DNA of 64,000 nucleotides from Oopsacas minuta. Its lineage: Eukaryota > Porifera > Hexactinellida > Lyssacinosida > Leucopsacidae. Shown here in pieces: positions 30,866 through 44,000 of this stretch (position 1 is the stretch's first letter; each line of letters opens with the position of its first letter). The notes beneath the pieces are model-generated. The model worked only from the letters and a program-made list of their open reading frames with translations, ran no database searches and was not told where the DNA came from. The stretch covers positions 124,001 to 188,000 of the forward strand of contig JAKMXF010000310.1 of assembly GCA_024704765.1 (NCBI GenBank), given 5' to 3'. The position numbers were made by a program, and so were the translations under genes.

Positions 30866-32085
30866 CTAGTAATATATTTGTAGACCGTAGTTCTTATTAC
30901 GGGACACACAAACTAATCTCAATTTTGGAGTAATAGCTAACCCTCTAGGTCCATAGAACATTCCTTGTTGGTGTCCCTCTTTCCCTATCGTGTAGGAGAA
31001 TACCTTCTGGAGAGATACCCTGATTACGCCTGCGTCATTATCACTGATAACTAAGTTGTTAAGTGGATCTAAACAGAAGAAGTACGGGTTGGATAGGTTC
31101 CTCCCTAGACCACATTTAATGATGGAGTGTAGCTTGTCTCCCTCTAGGGTTAGTACGTGCATACACGGGTTGTTAACTGAACTCAGTACATATTAGCGGT
31201 CTTGTGACACTTTAACATCATAGGGAGATGTTATTGACTGATGGGTAATGTTACGTAGATGGTTAACGTCTGTGTCATGTACGCTGATTCTGTTGTTCTT
31301 GGAATCTGCAATAAGCACTTGTCCATTTGGATGTGTAGTTAGTTGTCCAGGTTGGTTGAATTGTCCGCTCTTTGACCCTTCTCCTCCTACCTCCCTAACA
31401 AGGCTCATGTCGGTAAGTGTCAATTGGCTCACAACATGTTTTTTCCAACAGCTGACGTATATATTCTCTCCATGAATAGCTATGCCATATGGCTTATATA
31501 GATGTCCTTCACCCAGCTGATTGAGAAATTCTCCTGTATCTGAGAATATCTCTACTCTGTTATTACTACGATTAGCTACAAATATTCGGTTTGTAGCTTC
31601 ATGGATAGCTACAGCATGTGGACTATAGAAATTGCCAGGACCTGAACCTTTCTTTCCAGTAGCAACAGAAGGAATTTGAAATGCAGCATAATCTGGCACA
31701 GCAACTGATACTTGTACGATTCCCCCATACGGCAAATGATAGTTTCTATCTCTCTTGTGTCGCACTGCAGTCTCAATTGGGTCTCAATGTTCATTCGCAG
31801 GTCTCGCATTTTGTCCTCCATTTCTCGGACAATTCTCTCCTGCATGAATTTCAGGGGGTTTTCCTTCAAATGGCTCTGGAGAGATGTTTGGGCGTTGGTC
31901 AGTTGGATGATCATTTGTTGTCTAGCGATCTCCGCAGTTCGCTTCTCCTCAAGAATGTTGTTGACTTGCTCCATCAGATCAGCTCTGCGGACATTTAGTA
32001 ACTCTATGAGACCATCAATGGCGTTGTTGATCTGTGTCTCTATGGAGTTTACGAATTGAGGGGCATTTGGGTTACGTTCTGTCAT
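30866..32085 (-). pseudogene. Broken coiled-coil/NHL-repeat (TRIM-like) gene
   Basis: The start ATG at 32083-32085 encodes a coiled coil (FVNSIETQINNAIDGLIELL, EQVNNILEEKRTAEIARQQM) and the linker CDTREIETIICRMG. There the frame changes: a run of five G at plus 31722-31726 appears one base short. The second frame continues with IVQVSVAVPDYAAFQ and NHL blades (GKKGSGPGNFYSPHAVAIHE, TNRIFVANRSNNRVEIFSD, LYKPYGIAIHGENIYVSCW, GSKSGQFNQPGQLTTHP). An in-frame TAA at 31193-31195 interrupts it, after which the same frame resumes with further blades to a natural stop at 30866. Such proteins resemble TRIM-NHL ligases without RING and B-box. One frameshift and one nonsense codon in an otherwise well-kept frame suggest a young pseudogene, an allele, or two sequence errors. 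Confidence 0.85.
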
Positions 32086-32607
32086 TTACGAATATTTCAA
32101 ATAGTTGAGTATGAATTGGTAACTAGGATAATCTTAGTACGTATTTATAACTGTAATATGATTAGGTTTGTAAGTAGAAATGAAACAACAATGATTATAT
32201 GACGTGATGTATTTCTTGCAGAATAGACACGAAGTTGTTTTGCAGAAATCCATGCCCCCTACAATATCGATCCAGAGGATCGGTGTCTGCAAAACAAGGT
32301 TATGTAGGTTTGTTTTATAACCTCGTTGTTAGGAAACTCTAAGGAATGTGTTAAAAAGTTCATTCTCAGCAATCAATTGTAACTAAATTTGTAAAATGAA
32401 GGATGTAGAAACAAGTTAGCGGCATTTACGGTTACTTTAATAGTTTGTTGGAAGGCTGAAACAGAAAGTGTTGGACTGTTGGTGTTGTAATAGGCTAATA
32501 GCACATTAGTCATTCCTAGATATTTCAATCTTCAATAAACGAATTTTAAAATTTATTAGTATTCTGCAGGTTTATTCTATAACAATTTCACGTATGTAGA
32601 AATTACA
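32086..32607. other. Shared upstream region of the NHL relic and the BAG3-like gene
   Basis: 522 bp between two head-to-head starts. AT-rich, no specific site seen. Confidence 0.4.
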
Positions 32608-33060
32608 ATGTCATTTATGTGGCACTTGCCCTCTAATTGGAGTGTTAAGGTTGACCCAAGGACTTCTTGGCCTTTCTATTTGGATCACAAACACCAGTTT
32701 ACTACCTGGCAAGATCCGCGATTTAAGCGGTTCATTCTCTTTTCACAATATGAACAACTGAAAGGAGAAACCCACGAAACTAATTCAAGTTATACACAAG
32801 ATCAAGATGATAGAAATATTACATCTATAATTACGGTTAGGAATGATATTGATTTATATTTCGGAAGATTAATAACAGACCCGGATATAATAATGGGTAA
32901 ATTCATTCAGAAAGAGATAGAAGAATATTGTACTAAGAAACTACTAGATCTGGATGCATTAGAACTTAACACAAACGTACAATCGCGTCTTTTACGCAAG
33001 AAAACAATTAACTACATACAGTCACTATCTTCAGTTGTGGATATTATTCTAGCTTCCTGA
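32608..33060 (+). CDS. BAG3: Small BAG3-like co-chaperone (WW + BAG domain)
   Basis: Intronless, 150 aa. The N-terminal WW domain has LPSNWSVKVDPRTSWPFYLD followed by FTTWQDPR, very close in pattern to BAG3 ([20 protein letters not shown]). The C-terminal BAG domain (about residues 72-148) includes KEIEEYCTKKLLDLDALE and SRLLRKKTINYIQSLSSVVD, matching the EEYL-x-K-x-LL-x-LD and R-x-x-RK-x-x-V-x-x-IQ pattern that contacts the Hsp70 nucleotide-binding domain. Vertebrate BAG3 is about 575 aa with IPV motifs and a PXXP region in between. Here the two domains are almost adjacent and the IPV and PXXP parts are absent. The function is inferred as an Hsp70 nucleotide-exchange adaptor that binds PPxY ligands. 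Confidence 0.88.
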   Translation: MSFMWHLPSNWSVKVDPRTSWPFYLDHKHQFTTWQDPRFKRFILFSQYEQLKGETHETNSSYTQDQDDRNITSIITVRNDIDLYFGRLITDPDIIMGKFIQKEIEEYCTKKLLDLDALELNTNVQSRLLRKKTINYIQSLSSVVDIILAS

Positions 33061-35235
33061 TCTGATAAGTAATACCAAGTCTCAGTCTATGCAAATTTGG
33101 GCTTCGGATTAATGACCATTATATTTTGAATGTATATCTTTTTGTAAATGACTTTACACTCGTAATCTAGTAGTATATGTCTGTATTACTCATTTTCCAA
33201 ACCTTATAACAATCTTATAGTTTATTTTCATATAATATCAACTTAGTATTCATTTCATTAGATATATTGGCTATGGATTTTAATACGTATACCTAGGGGT
33301 GGAACAGTTAAGCTGTTAATAACCAACGCAAATTTTTTGCTTTTAACACCTGTCACAATTTTTTGCATTCCAACTGTCTATTTCATTGTCATACCAAAGT
33401 TTTCAAAATTTATCTGTGCACACTTATTTCTTTTTAGTGTCGCCCCTATAAGTCAAATAGCATGTTCATGGAAGATGTGTGATGTTTTCCATCCATTAAA
33501 ATGATGCTAGAAAGTTCGTTTAAAATTTAAACTATAGTTAGGGATTGGCAGTGAGTACTTGCTAAGGGTAAGTAATCTTAATTAAATTAAGGAGCACAGA
33601 CAGTCAGAGCTGCCACGTTTGCATAATTCCTAATAGCTTTGTTTAATTAATGCCCTGACAAGTATAACTATTCAGAACATGGTCCTAAACAACAACCAAA
33701 ACTCAGAAAGAGCATTAAGAATCATGTCTTCATAACCCAGTGCAAATCTTCATAGTTTTGATTTAATAATATTTATTAATGTCTCTCTTAAAATTGTAGA
33801 TTTTACTGTGATTGTGGTATCTTTATAATGGAATAATCAATTTCGTTAAGAGAGATTCTGATTGGGGGTCACCTCCTTTCACCCAAGTACCCAAACTTGC
33901 CGTCTATGTACCTTAGTGTAGTGAATCCCAATCTTTTCGGTTTATGGACCCTCACTAAATTTCTATATTTAACTTCCTGAGGACTCCCAATCCCAAGTTG
34001 TGTATCAAGGTCGGGGAAAACTACAATATGCCTTGGTTTCTAAAAGAGATTTCTCTTCCTTGGGGAAATCAGATTGGGATTGAACAACAAAGCCGAACGG
34101 GTAGAATTCCTTAGGGGGCTGGAGTAGTGAAATTTTTATCTTAAAATTGTTCTTCTAGTTGATATTGTAGTATACAGTTATGGGGATATTTCAATTCACC
34201 ACCATCTCCCGATTGACAACATACAACATATATAACATATACAGTAGAACCTCGTTAATACGTACACCAAGGGACCGTAGAGATTTGTACTCCTTATCAG
34301 GAGTACTTATTAACGGAGTAAAAACAATTGAATAAGCATTGTACGGACTTAAATCGTGTAAAATTATGTTCGTCTTAACCGGAAATTCGTATTAAATGTG
34401 TTCGTATTAACGAGGTTTCACTGTATTACGTATATTACTTCAAAAATAATCTGAGGAAAATGAATGACTTAGTTTAATATTAAGCAACCATACACGACAA
34501 CAAGTTAACATACAAGGTGCAACAAGGTTGCATGAAAAAATACAATTTAATTGCAACATTGTTTTATGAAATGGAAGATGTTCATTCTTCCATGCAACTT
34601 TTACAATACACGTTCCAACAATGTTACATGCAGCAAATTTGGCCTCAAAATTACAAAACAAATTCGCGTTCAACAATTTTGCATGGAAATTCAACATACC
34701 AAATGCAAACTACACATGCCAAGTTTGGTGTAATCTATAAAGGTGTGACTGTCAACAGGAGAGCGAACGCACATATATTTATATACACCAATGTACTAGT
34801 CAGTTTTCACCCATTATATTACTAAGCGGGGTACTAAAGTATAGCGGTACAGTAAAAAAAGAATGTAACAGTCATCACTTTTTGAGCATTTTCGAAGTAT
34901 TTATTTCTAAAAATATACTAGTCTGACTCGATCTACGTCAAACAAACTAAATTGTTTGAACTGGGACAATTATTCATTCATTCTGTGCCATGTACTACAT
35001 ATAAGAAATCCTCAATTACTCTACTAATAATTCATCCTAAAAATAGATATAATAGAATCTAATTAGTAGACTCTGATTCTTCCATTAGTGTTGAATCCTC
35101 AATAGACAACTATAGTACAACGCATATATAATACTAAAATTAGAACTTACAGAGAATGGGATATATGGTATAAATAGGAATAGGATAGCCCTAGCACACA
35201 GCTCACAGTAAATCAATATATATATATTTTCATTG
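33061..35235. other. Intergenic with repeat relics
   Basis: 2.2 kb without a gene. A segment at 33870-33915 (GTACCCAAACTTGCCGTCTA) recurs near 55990-56030. Possible hAT-like ends occur at about 33918 and 34085 (GAATCCCAATC / GATTGGGATT). A patch at 34490-34740 is rich in TTGCAACA/TGTTGCA words and shares CCATACACGA with the palindrome at 62679. A clear MITE is listed separately. Confidence 0.5.
34242..34423. mobile_element. Pogo/Tigger-type MITE, 182 bp
   Basis: The ends CAGTAGAACCTCGTTAATACG and CGTATTAACGAGGTTTCACTG are nearly perfect inverted repeats, flanked by TA duplications (34240-34241, 34424-34425). The CAGT-GAACCTCGTTAATACG form is typical of pogo-like elements. Confidence 0.92.
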
Positions 35236-36528
35236 ATGGCTACTCGCCCGGAACCTCAGCCGAATTCGATTCTAGAAGAAGACCATGATCTAAAATCTGA
35301 ACAAACAGAATATTCGAAAATGCCTGATGTAGTTGTTGAGGGAGATAAAGGAGGACCCAAATTAGAGAAAGGTGATGACAGCATTCAAGTAAGCAACAAG
35401 ATGAATGATAAAGTCAAGTTTGAAGTAGTTGGGTTGTTCAAACAAGGAATAGTGTCTCAAGCCTTGGGAGTGAATAATTTCCGCGAGAAACTGGAGTCAA
35501 CACTAAAAGATGCTTGTGAGATGCAGGCTGAGTCAAATTCTTCGAATAAAAAGAAGCCTAAAACAAAACCACGAGTTCGATCACGCGCCAGAGACGAAGA
35601 GGACTCTATAACTGAGAACAGTCGAGAGAACCGCGTGACACGAAGGAGCTCACCCAGACAGAACAGGAGAATATCTTCAAACAGAGCTAGCCCCACCCCC
35701 AGGAGACCAGCATTTGCTTCCACCCCTCATAGACACCGTCCTAGGACTGGTTACCGTAGAAACACAGTAACTTCTTCTCTACCTGAAGAAATCGGAAATA
35801 GACTGTCTCGCTATAACCTCAGTGAGCACCAGAGAGAAACCATTGTAGCAGACCTGCAAAACATGGTATCCAATCAGGTGGTTAGTACTACTCTAGCTGG
35901 AGAATTCAGGGGAACTTTAGAATTACATCTTCGTCAGAGAGCCGGTAGGATTGAAGATGGAATGGCACCTGATGAAATAATAGAAGAAGTACAGAGACAA
36001 GCTGGTACCGAAACAGAGAGACCTCGTCAGAGCTCTGAGGTAGGAAGCTTCACAGCTACAGGCACTCTACCAGTTGGTGGTGGTAATTCTCAAGCAATAA
36101 GAGACCTGACTAGACAGATAGAAGATATGAAACAACAAATGACAGAGATGCAACGTATGATGAGAGTTACATTTGAAGTATCTCAGTACACACAGCGCTC
36201 CATCCGTCAAGAAGTCAGTGCAGCAATGAATGCCTGGACTACACCTGGTTGTAACGGTCCTCAGGTAGCACCAGTAATAGTAACAGTGCCACATACAGCC
36301 CCTAACGTAACCTCCTCAGGAGAACCTAACCCTGATACAGTGATACCAGCTGCATATGGAGTATGTGTCGTGTGTACACAGAATAAGATAGATTCGGTGG
36401 TGTATCGCTGTGGCCATATGTGTGTGTGTCAGCCCTGCGGTTATGAACTGATTGCAGGGAACCACAAGTGTCCCATGTGTCGAAGTCCCATTACGGACAT
36501 TGTTCGTGTGTATAAGTCCAGTGCTTAA
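35236..36528 (+). CDS. C-terminal RING-finger protein, probable E3 ubiquitin ligase
   Basis: Intronless, 430 aa from the ATG at 35236 (a TTG one codon earlier is ignored). The only clear domain is a C3HC4 RING at residues about 377-430: CVVCTQNKIDSVVYRCGHMC, VCQPCGYELI, CPMCRSPITDIVRVYKS. It resembles the RING of Neuralized and related ligases (DSVLYRCGHMC ... CPLCRAPI). Upstream are a basic Arg/Ser-rich stretch (about residues 110-175, RVRSRARDEED, PRQNRRISSN), a helical segment LPEEIGNRLSRYNLSEHQRE with LRQRAG, and a coiled coil (IRDLTRQIEDMKQQMTEMQR). No NEUZ domain is present. The substrate is unknown; ubiquitin transfer is inferred from the RING alone. Confidence 0.85.
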   Translation: MATRPEPQPNSILEEDHDLKSEQTEYSKMPDVVVEGDKGGPKLEKGDDSIQVSNKMNDKVKFEVVGLFKQGIVSQALGVNNFREKLESTLKDACEMQAESNSSNKKKPKTKPRVRSRARDEEDSITENSRENRVTRRSSPRQNRRISSNRASPTPRRPAFASTPHRHRPRTGYRRNTVTSSLPEEIGNRLSRYNLSEHQRETIVADLQNMVSNQVVSTTLAGEFRGTLELHLRQRAGRIEDGMAPDEIIEEVQRQAGTETERPRQSSEVGSFTATGTLPVGGGNSQAIRDLTRQIEDMKQQMTEMQRMMRVTFEVSQYTQRSIRQEVSAAMNAWTTPGCNGPQVAPVIVTVPHTAPNVTSSGEPNPDTVIPAAYGVCVVCTQNKIDSVVYRCGHMCVCQPCGYELIAGNHKCPMCRSPITDIVRVYKSSA

Positions 36529-38049
36529 TTGACTGTATTATTACGTACAAGTTACAACCCTTCTGATGTATTGTATCCTATTATTTCTAATAGCCACTTA
36601 CATTAAATATTTTGGGTACTAGTAACATTGGTTCTCTGAAGCTATTGATGTATGAATATATATCCTACAACCAATTAATGATTAATAGGTGTCATAAGAG
36701 AATATCATATTGTGTTTCGCATGAATCCCTAGATTAGGCTTTAAGCAATAGCAAGATAACACTGGAATGTTATGTATTATTCGATATTTAAAGTAGCGCG
36801 CGAGAATAAATATTAGATGTACAAATCCCGATCAGATTTATATTTGCGTGCAAGTTTGATAAAATACAGCTGATAGATACAAAATGTTATTAAAGAGAAC
36901 CTCCTCTCTACTTGGATACGTTTAAAATGTCCATCTATTCATAATGTGCTTCCCTATTTTACGGAACGGAACAGACAAGTTGTACTTGAGGAAATTAAGA
37001 TTTGCCGTTTGCACACATAGGATATAAAAATGACACGTTCCGGTCTGTCCTGTGAAATAAAGCATTTCCTTAGTCTTAGAGATAGATCTGGGTACGTGTT
37101 ACAAAGCCAAATCATGATAATTGACAAGAGGTACACAAGTGAAACATAAATATGACAAAAAACAACTAGAGCGTTATAAATAATTATGCGTATTCTTTAT
37201 AAATCAGTGGATTCGTGATTTCCGTACAATTTAGCCAAAGGTTCATAAAGCAATTCGAATTTATTTTAGATAAATTTATGTGTTAAATACTTGTTCCATT
37301 GTGCTTAGGAGTTTAAAGTAAAACAATTTGGAAAAAGTAGTATAGAGTTATCGCATAATCTGACATTCAGGAAATTGCCTTGCAAATGCTAGCAGATGTT
37401 TTTTATCTGTGAATAATTAGCTAGTTAGAACAATTAACGAATATCTCAGATAAATTACATTCAAGATATTGTAATTTCATGATTTAATAAGATAAAAATG
37501 GATTGTTATGGCATCCCGTTACTTCTCTCCTTCTAATTCCCAACTAAAAGTTAAGTAATTTTCTATAAAATATCTAATTTCATGAAAATAGAATAGTGAC
37601 TACAGATAAAGTATAATAATATATACTCTGATAATAAAAAATTGTTAAAAATGAATCATGTGTCCATTTGTTGTAGCCATCTTTAAAATATGGAAAGCTC
37701 GAAGTGAAGTTTATTGAGTGAAGTTCAAAAGCTGTGACGTTGTCGATTGAGAGCTAGTTGGTAGAACTGATATGTTTGGTTGATAATGGATCTGTTACAT
37801 AGGCTAAATAAGATAGTAAATTTACACAAAAATACTTGAAATGAATTCACTCATCAACTACTTAGTAGTAGTTTGCAAGTACTTTGATTGGAATCGTGAA
37901 ATTCCTGACTAGACAAACAAAATACTTTAGTACAGTATAAATAAGATAGCATACACTTTTGCACTATCACTAGCGATAGCCCCGAACAATCAATCCGCAG
38001 AGAATAATTAGCATCAAACGATGCATCAAGTGTAATTAACGAGGCAAAC
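36529..38049. other. Intergenic, 3' side of both flanking genes
   Basis: 1.5 kb of AT-rich sequence between converging genes; no domain or transposon end is recognised. Confidence 0.5.
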
Positions 38050-41000
38050 CTATAATTTTAACATAAAGTTTTCCGAAGCCAGAGGGGCAAGATCTCTCAG
38101 GTTAATAAATGAACTACAATACATACATACCTGACTCGTTAGACACTCTTGATAATGTTATAGTCTCTACGTCTAAATTGGTAAGGTTGTCCTCGAACTT
38201 CCTCCTGGAGGTCATGAAGGGGCTGAACTGTGTAGAACGAGGTGTATTCTAATTAATAAATATTATTACATTACTGACAGTATTCTCTATTAGTTCATTA
38301 GAGGTTTAAACTTACACTTATGCAATTTGACTGTAGCCCACTAGATATACTGCTCAGAGTCTCGTAAGCTTGTTGAAAGGTAGGTCTTTCCTATTAGATT
38401 TAGATATTAGAATATTATATTATATTATACGTGTTGAAGTAAACTGGTAACTAACCTCTGGACTAAGCGCCCACCCTGTGTATATGAGTTGTACTAGGGG
38501 GCGAGGGAAGATGAGAGGAATCGTTGGACGCACGTTCATATAAGACATGTCGTATGCAGCTTGAGCTACATAAAAGAATAAATAATAATTATACAGAAAA
38601 TATGAATAACAACGTGGTTAAATGGTATCATAGCTTTAATGTTATAATGGAATATGTTATGAACTGACGACGACAGTTCATAATATATTTATGTGCAGGG
38701 ATTCTTCAGTGTATTTCCGTGTACAGTGATTCTACTACCAATACATTTAGCTGTAGAAAATTCTCTCTACACAAATTTCCCTCTAAAGGACAGTAGTAAT
38801 TCCATTAATAATGCTTGCCTGGTTTTCTTTCCTGGAGAGGTAACTCGCCAGTGAAGATTTCCCATAAACAGAGAGAGAATGAAAACATGTCTGCTTCTAT
38901 ACTGTATCTTGTAGATTGGGTAAATATCTCTGGAGCCATCCAGCGAAGATTCTAAATTTAAGAATTATGTTAAGTTGCGATCTAACATTTATTTCTATAT
39001 CACTTACTCCTGGTTGTTTAGTTAAGTTATCCTCATCTGGCGATTTTAGGAAAGTAGATTCTACAAATATAAGAATTATACCATGCACAGGTAATGTAAG
39101 TATTTGTTCCATCTATTTTAGAGATAAGGTGCAGTGCAGGGATGATATTGTAAATTATTAACTACGAACCGCTTAGCTTGCAAGCGTTGCGCGGCTTACG
39201 AACACTTTGTGTTCGCATGGGATCGACACTTCGTGCCTCGAATTTAGCAAAGAATATAATTGCAAAATGAATTAATAAATATATATTTCAACTATTTGTT
39301 ACTTTATATTCATAAAAACAACAATAAATTTACATATGAAAAACTTGAATATGCGAAATTTGGATTCAGCGTACTTTGTTACCCTATTGTAGCCGTTATA
39401 GCAAGTCTCTAAGTGTATTTCGAGAATTCAACTATTTGTTTACTTTATATAAATAAAACAACAAATATATTTACATGTGATTAATTCAAAAGTGTGAAAA
39501 TCGGATTCTGCATATTTGATATATTTAGTCAAGCTTATTGAATTCTGTTTACTTTCTCGATAAACACGATAAATCATAAGTACATAGTTTTGCGACATCT
39601 CAGAATTGAGAAATTAGAATTCGATACAACATTCCATAAATCCTTTCCTTGACAACGAACAACAGACACCAATTACAATTTAATAATATAGATTAAGTAT
39701 AGGTTAATATAGGACACCAAGTATTCCGTATTTCGTTTCAACGATAATTTTAGTAATACATTAATATTTCTTCAGTGAATCTGTTGAATTTAATATACAC
39801 CCAACCAAATGCTATCTGTGTATCTATAGCATTTCGTAGGAACTTAAATAAATCAAACTACGTATTATCGTAAAAGACAATACCTATACACATTTATCGT
39901 ATTATACCTCCAAAGTCTGCAATAAGTCCTTTCCCATCCTGATCCAGCAAGATGTTATGACTAGATAATATTACATTATAACTTATTAAGTAGAAGCTAC
40001 GTATTTAATAATTAGAGATACACACCTGTTGAGATCTCTATGCATTATAGGGGTAGGTAGCTGATGAAGGTAAGCCATGCCTCTAGCTACATCTATAGCT
40101 ATCCCATACTTTATTGGAATATCCAGAACTCTGAAAGAAAAGAGAATATTAAACTAGGATATATACCAGTAAATTAATATTTATTACCTTTTCTGCTCGT
40201 GTAGAAGTGCATAGAGTGATCCTCCCTCAGCGAAGTGAGTTAGTATAGCAAATTGCTATATGAGAAGGATAATTAAGCAACTTACAAATTAGAACAAATT
40301 CAATCATTATTATAATTTCAACTTACACTAGGTTCATCTAAACAAGCTCCAACGAATTTAATCTATAAATCAAATACAATATAATTACAATAAATTTTCG
40401 ATAACGGAATTATTTTGTGATACACTAACGGTTTGGCATGAATTAGAGGTCGCATCAGGCCGAGTTTTCGACCCGATCCCTGCCCTGCCCTGCCAGACGC
40501 ATACCTACAACAAACTTTAGAATACTTTCTAAAATTGAATGAAACATTGATGAATCAGATCGTACAGTCAGAAACTGTGGTTGAATACAAATTTCAAAGA
40601 CGATTCTAATATAAAAAATGAAACGAAATTATTTCACAATTTAATCGTCGGTTTATTCAGAACCCTAAAGTACAGGTTCAAAGCCAGGCCCGGCCCGGGC
40701 TTGCAACCTCTAATCTGAATATTCTCTTGAAAAGTGTTCCGATTAAGTGGAGTTGATTGTTATGTAAATGTAACTTACCACGTTAGGATGGTTGACCTCA
40801 CACAAGATAGAAACTTCTCGACAGAACAAGTCAATATCAGACTTACAAGAAAGAGAGGACACTCTGTATCTATAATACAATACTCATTAAAATGACATAC
40901 ATACGTATTTAATTCTTTAACTCACTTTTTAATCGCAATTTGTTTCCCAAACCATCTACCTTTATAAACCTTACCAAATGAGCCTATTAAAATAAATAAT

Positions 41001-44000
41001 TAATAAATAATAATTATCGGTTGATAATTTTATCAATAAAACTCACCACTTCCAACTGGTTCATGTATTTCTATCTCACTCAATTTAATTTGATATTTTA
41101 ATTCTAATGTTTCTCTCAGTTGCATTATGTCAGCTTTCTCTATCAGGAAATACATTGAAATTTAATCTTTGTTTATATACCATTCAGTAGACCCTCGGTT
41201 ATCCGAACAACAGGAAGAACATTTTGTGTGTGAAAATTGTTCAATTTCGAATTCAAAAGGATGCTTTATATAACTTTAGTGACAGGTTTCTGGTGATGTG
41301 ATCATTTTAGGACATACTGTAATAAATATGCAGTCAAATATTCCAAATTCCAAATACCCAATTTACTATATCCCTGACCCCTGAGTTTCATATAGCTAAA
41401 TACACTATTTCAGTTATCCAAACATCAAAATATAAAGGGTATGAAGAAGGTGTTCGGATAATCGAGGGTGTACTGCTACCATCAAAATTTGGATTGTTAT
41501 TTATTCAGGTTATAAAATCGTACAATTAATGAATCATAATTCGAAATATCAATTATCAAGGTGTGGTTATAGGTGCGTGGACATATTCCTGACTGAAACT
41601 ATATATTGCGATCAGGTAAGATCAAGTATGTACTCATTACTAAGTTCATATCAGACATTTCACATCATTTCGCATTTAGCTTCATCACATATGACAATTT
41701 ATTTGGTGTTTACATAATTTTAGTAGACGTTGTTGTGGTTGTGTATTTTGAACTCACAAATAATATTCGATTGCAACGATTTTTGTATCTTAGTGTCTAA
41801 AGTCTAAAGATGAACAACATCAAATTTGTAGGTTAGAGTATAGATTCTGCTAATCAGCTGTACCATGTACCGTGAACTACGTAGTTCACGCATGTACGTA
41901 TTAAAATAGATTATTACCTTTAGTCATGCTCCTGATCTTTCCGATGGGTGAGGGGACGGCTATCTGGTAGAAGTCAGCTAGAGCAATATAGATTATCAAA
42001 ACAGGATACAATAACTGGATAAACATATAGCCGAAAAATCATGTATATCTGAAAATTCAATACATAAGCAAACATCAAGTTACAACACACAAACTCACAT
42101 GAATCCGAACTAGATGGAGAGTAATCTGTTACACTACCATTATCTTCCATAGGAGGCCTAGCTTTACGTTTCAATACTGTTATTACTTCATCAAAACCTG
42201 AAATTGCATACTGAATTGGTTACGAAATTATATTTGTATCTCATAGATTAGGGACGACTGGAACAGTGAGATCAGTGAAGTATTTCACGTATAAATGTCC
42301 TGCATTCCTGCGTTGTTAAGTAGTGAGTCGAGTCTTCCTGTAGTCTAACTTATAAATTTTTCGGCAAACGAAAGTTCGAAATTTCCTAATTGTGTTGTTC
42401 TAAAGATTAATACTAAATCAAAATGACTAACCTTTCTCATATGCCCACATCAAACAAGACTCATCATATAACTGATCACTCTCTTGTCCTCGTGCCATTA
42501 AATGTGCATTAGCTCCATTCTCCAATAGGAATTGTACAGCCTCGACATGTCCATGGTAGCATGCACTGTGTAAACCTTAAGAAATACGAAATTATTTTTC
42601 GTAGAATAAATGCAATGAATATGTTTAAGATGTATTAGATACACTCTTCACATGATTCAAAATAAAAGGAAGTTGGTCCGATTAACGTAAATTTGTATAT
42701 TATAATATAATAATTATATAAAACTCTATCAAATATGTAGCTGGGGGATTTGGTAGGATCTTATATTAGTTCCTGGGAAATGGCCAAATTAAGTTGAAAT
42801 CTGGTTGAAAAATTATTGAATGACTTCTTTGTGTGATTATCACAGAAAATAACAATTCCATCCAATATTTCTAAATAAATAACAATACTCACCTGTGTGA
42901 CCATCTCTCCCTTGCATATTGATATCTACCTTAGGAGAGTCTAATAAATACTTTATCAAGTCCACATTAGTTCCATTGGTACAAGCACTATAAAAATTAT
43001 ATAAACAACATTTAAGGACGAGATAAGATTACAGAAAAGGTAATTCATCATCAAATTAATATAGTATATCCCTTTCGTTTGAAATCAGATATTATGTCTG
43101 AATTCTTCTCCTTTATTAGAATTCATTTAATAATACTTTTGATAAGTACTCTAGATGATGGCGTGTAGTTAGTCAGAGGGTATTAGGTATAGGCTAGGGC
43201 AATAAGTCAAGCTACACGCTTTGTGCTTGGATGAGTACTTGACTAGTTTAGTTTATGATACTGATGAGTGATTCATAATGAAAATTACCAGATAATGACT
43301 ACTAAAATGAAATGCAGCAATTTGTTAGTTTCAGACAAGTAATAGAATTTCTAAAGCGATCAAATATTAATCAAGAGAAAAATACGCAAATCAAATTTCG
43401 TATACTGGGCAAAGATAAGAACGGTAGATGCACGACGACCTCTTAAAACTAGAGATCCAATTAGATCAGTGGTTCTCAAACTGGGGTACGCCAGCACTTT
43501 TCCTAGGGGTACGCCGGTGTTTCACCTAATCATATCAATTCTGTAATAATCATATACAAATATTTCGAGTTACACACTATCATGTCAACAGACTCAGCAC
43601 ATAGATAGTTATTTCATGCCAAATAATTAATATGTATCAGTTACAATGGTTTCATCACTAATTATTATCACCCTTGAATATTTATTGTTTGAGGTTATGC
43701 TAATTAAGGATTCCATTGTCCGTACATATGTGTCAACTCATATTGATTTGAATATCACACCCACCCGTGTATCGTATTGTTCTTATAAAATGGAAATTAG
43801 AAGAGTATTTCTTTGAGACCTTGACTTTATCACCAAATTCATATGGAATCTGCTAAGAAACGGAAGTATAATGAAGACTATATCAAATATGGATTTACAT
43901 CCATACTTAAAGAGGGACGGGAACTACCACAATGTGTAATATGTTATAAGGTGCTATCTGAGGGCTCGATGGAACCAAGTTTTCTAAAACGCCATTTAAG

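Noticed and set aside
33294-33448. Possible hAT element with TAGGGGTGG / CGCCCCTA ends
   Set aside because: The termini match only in part and the flanking 8-mers differ, so boundaries cannot be supported.
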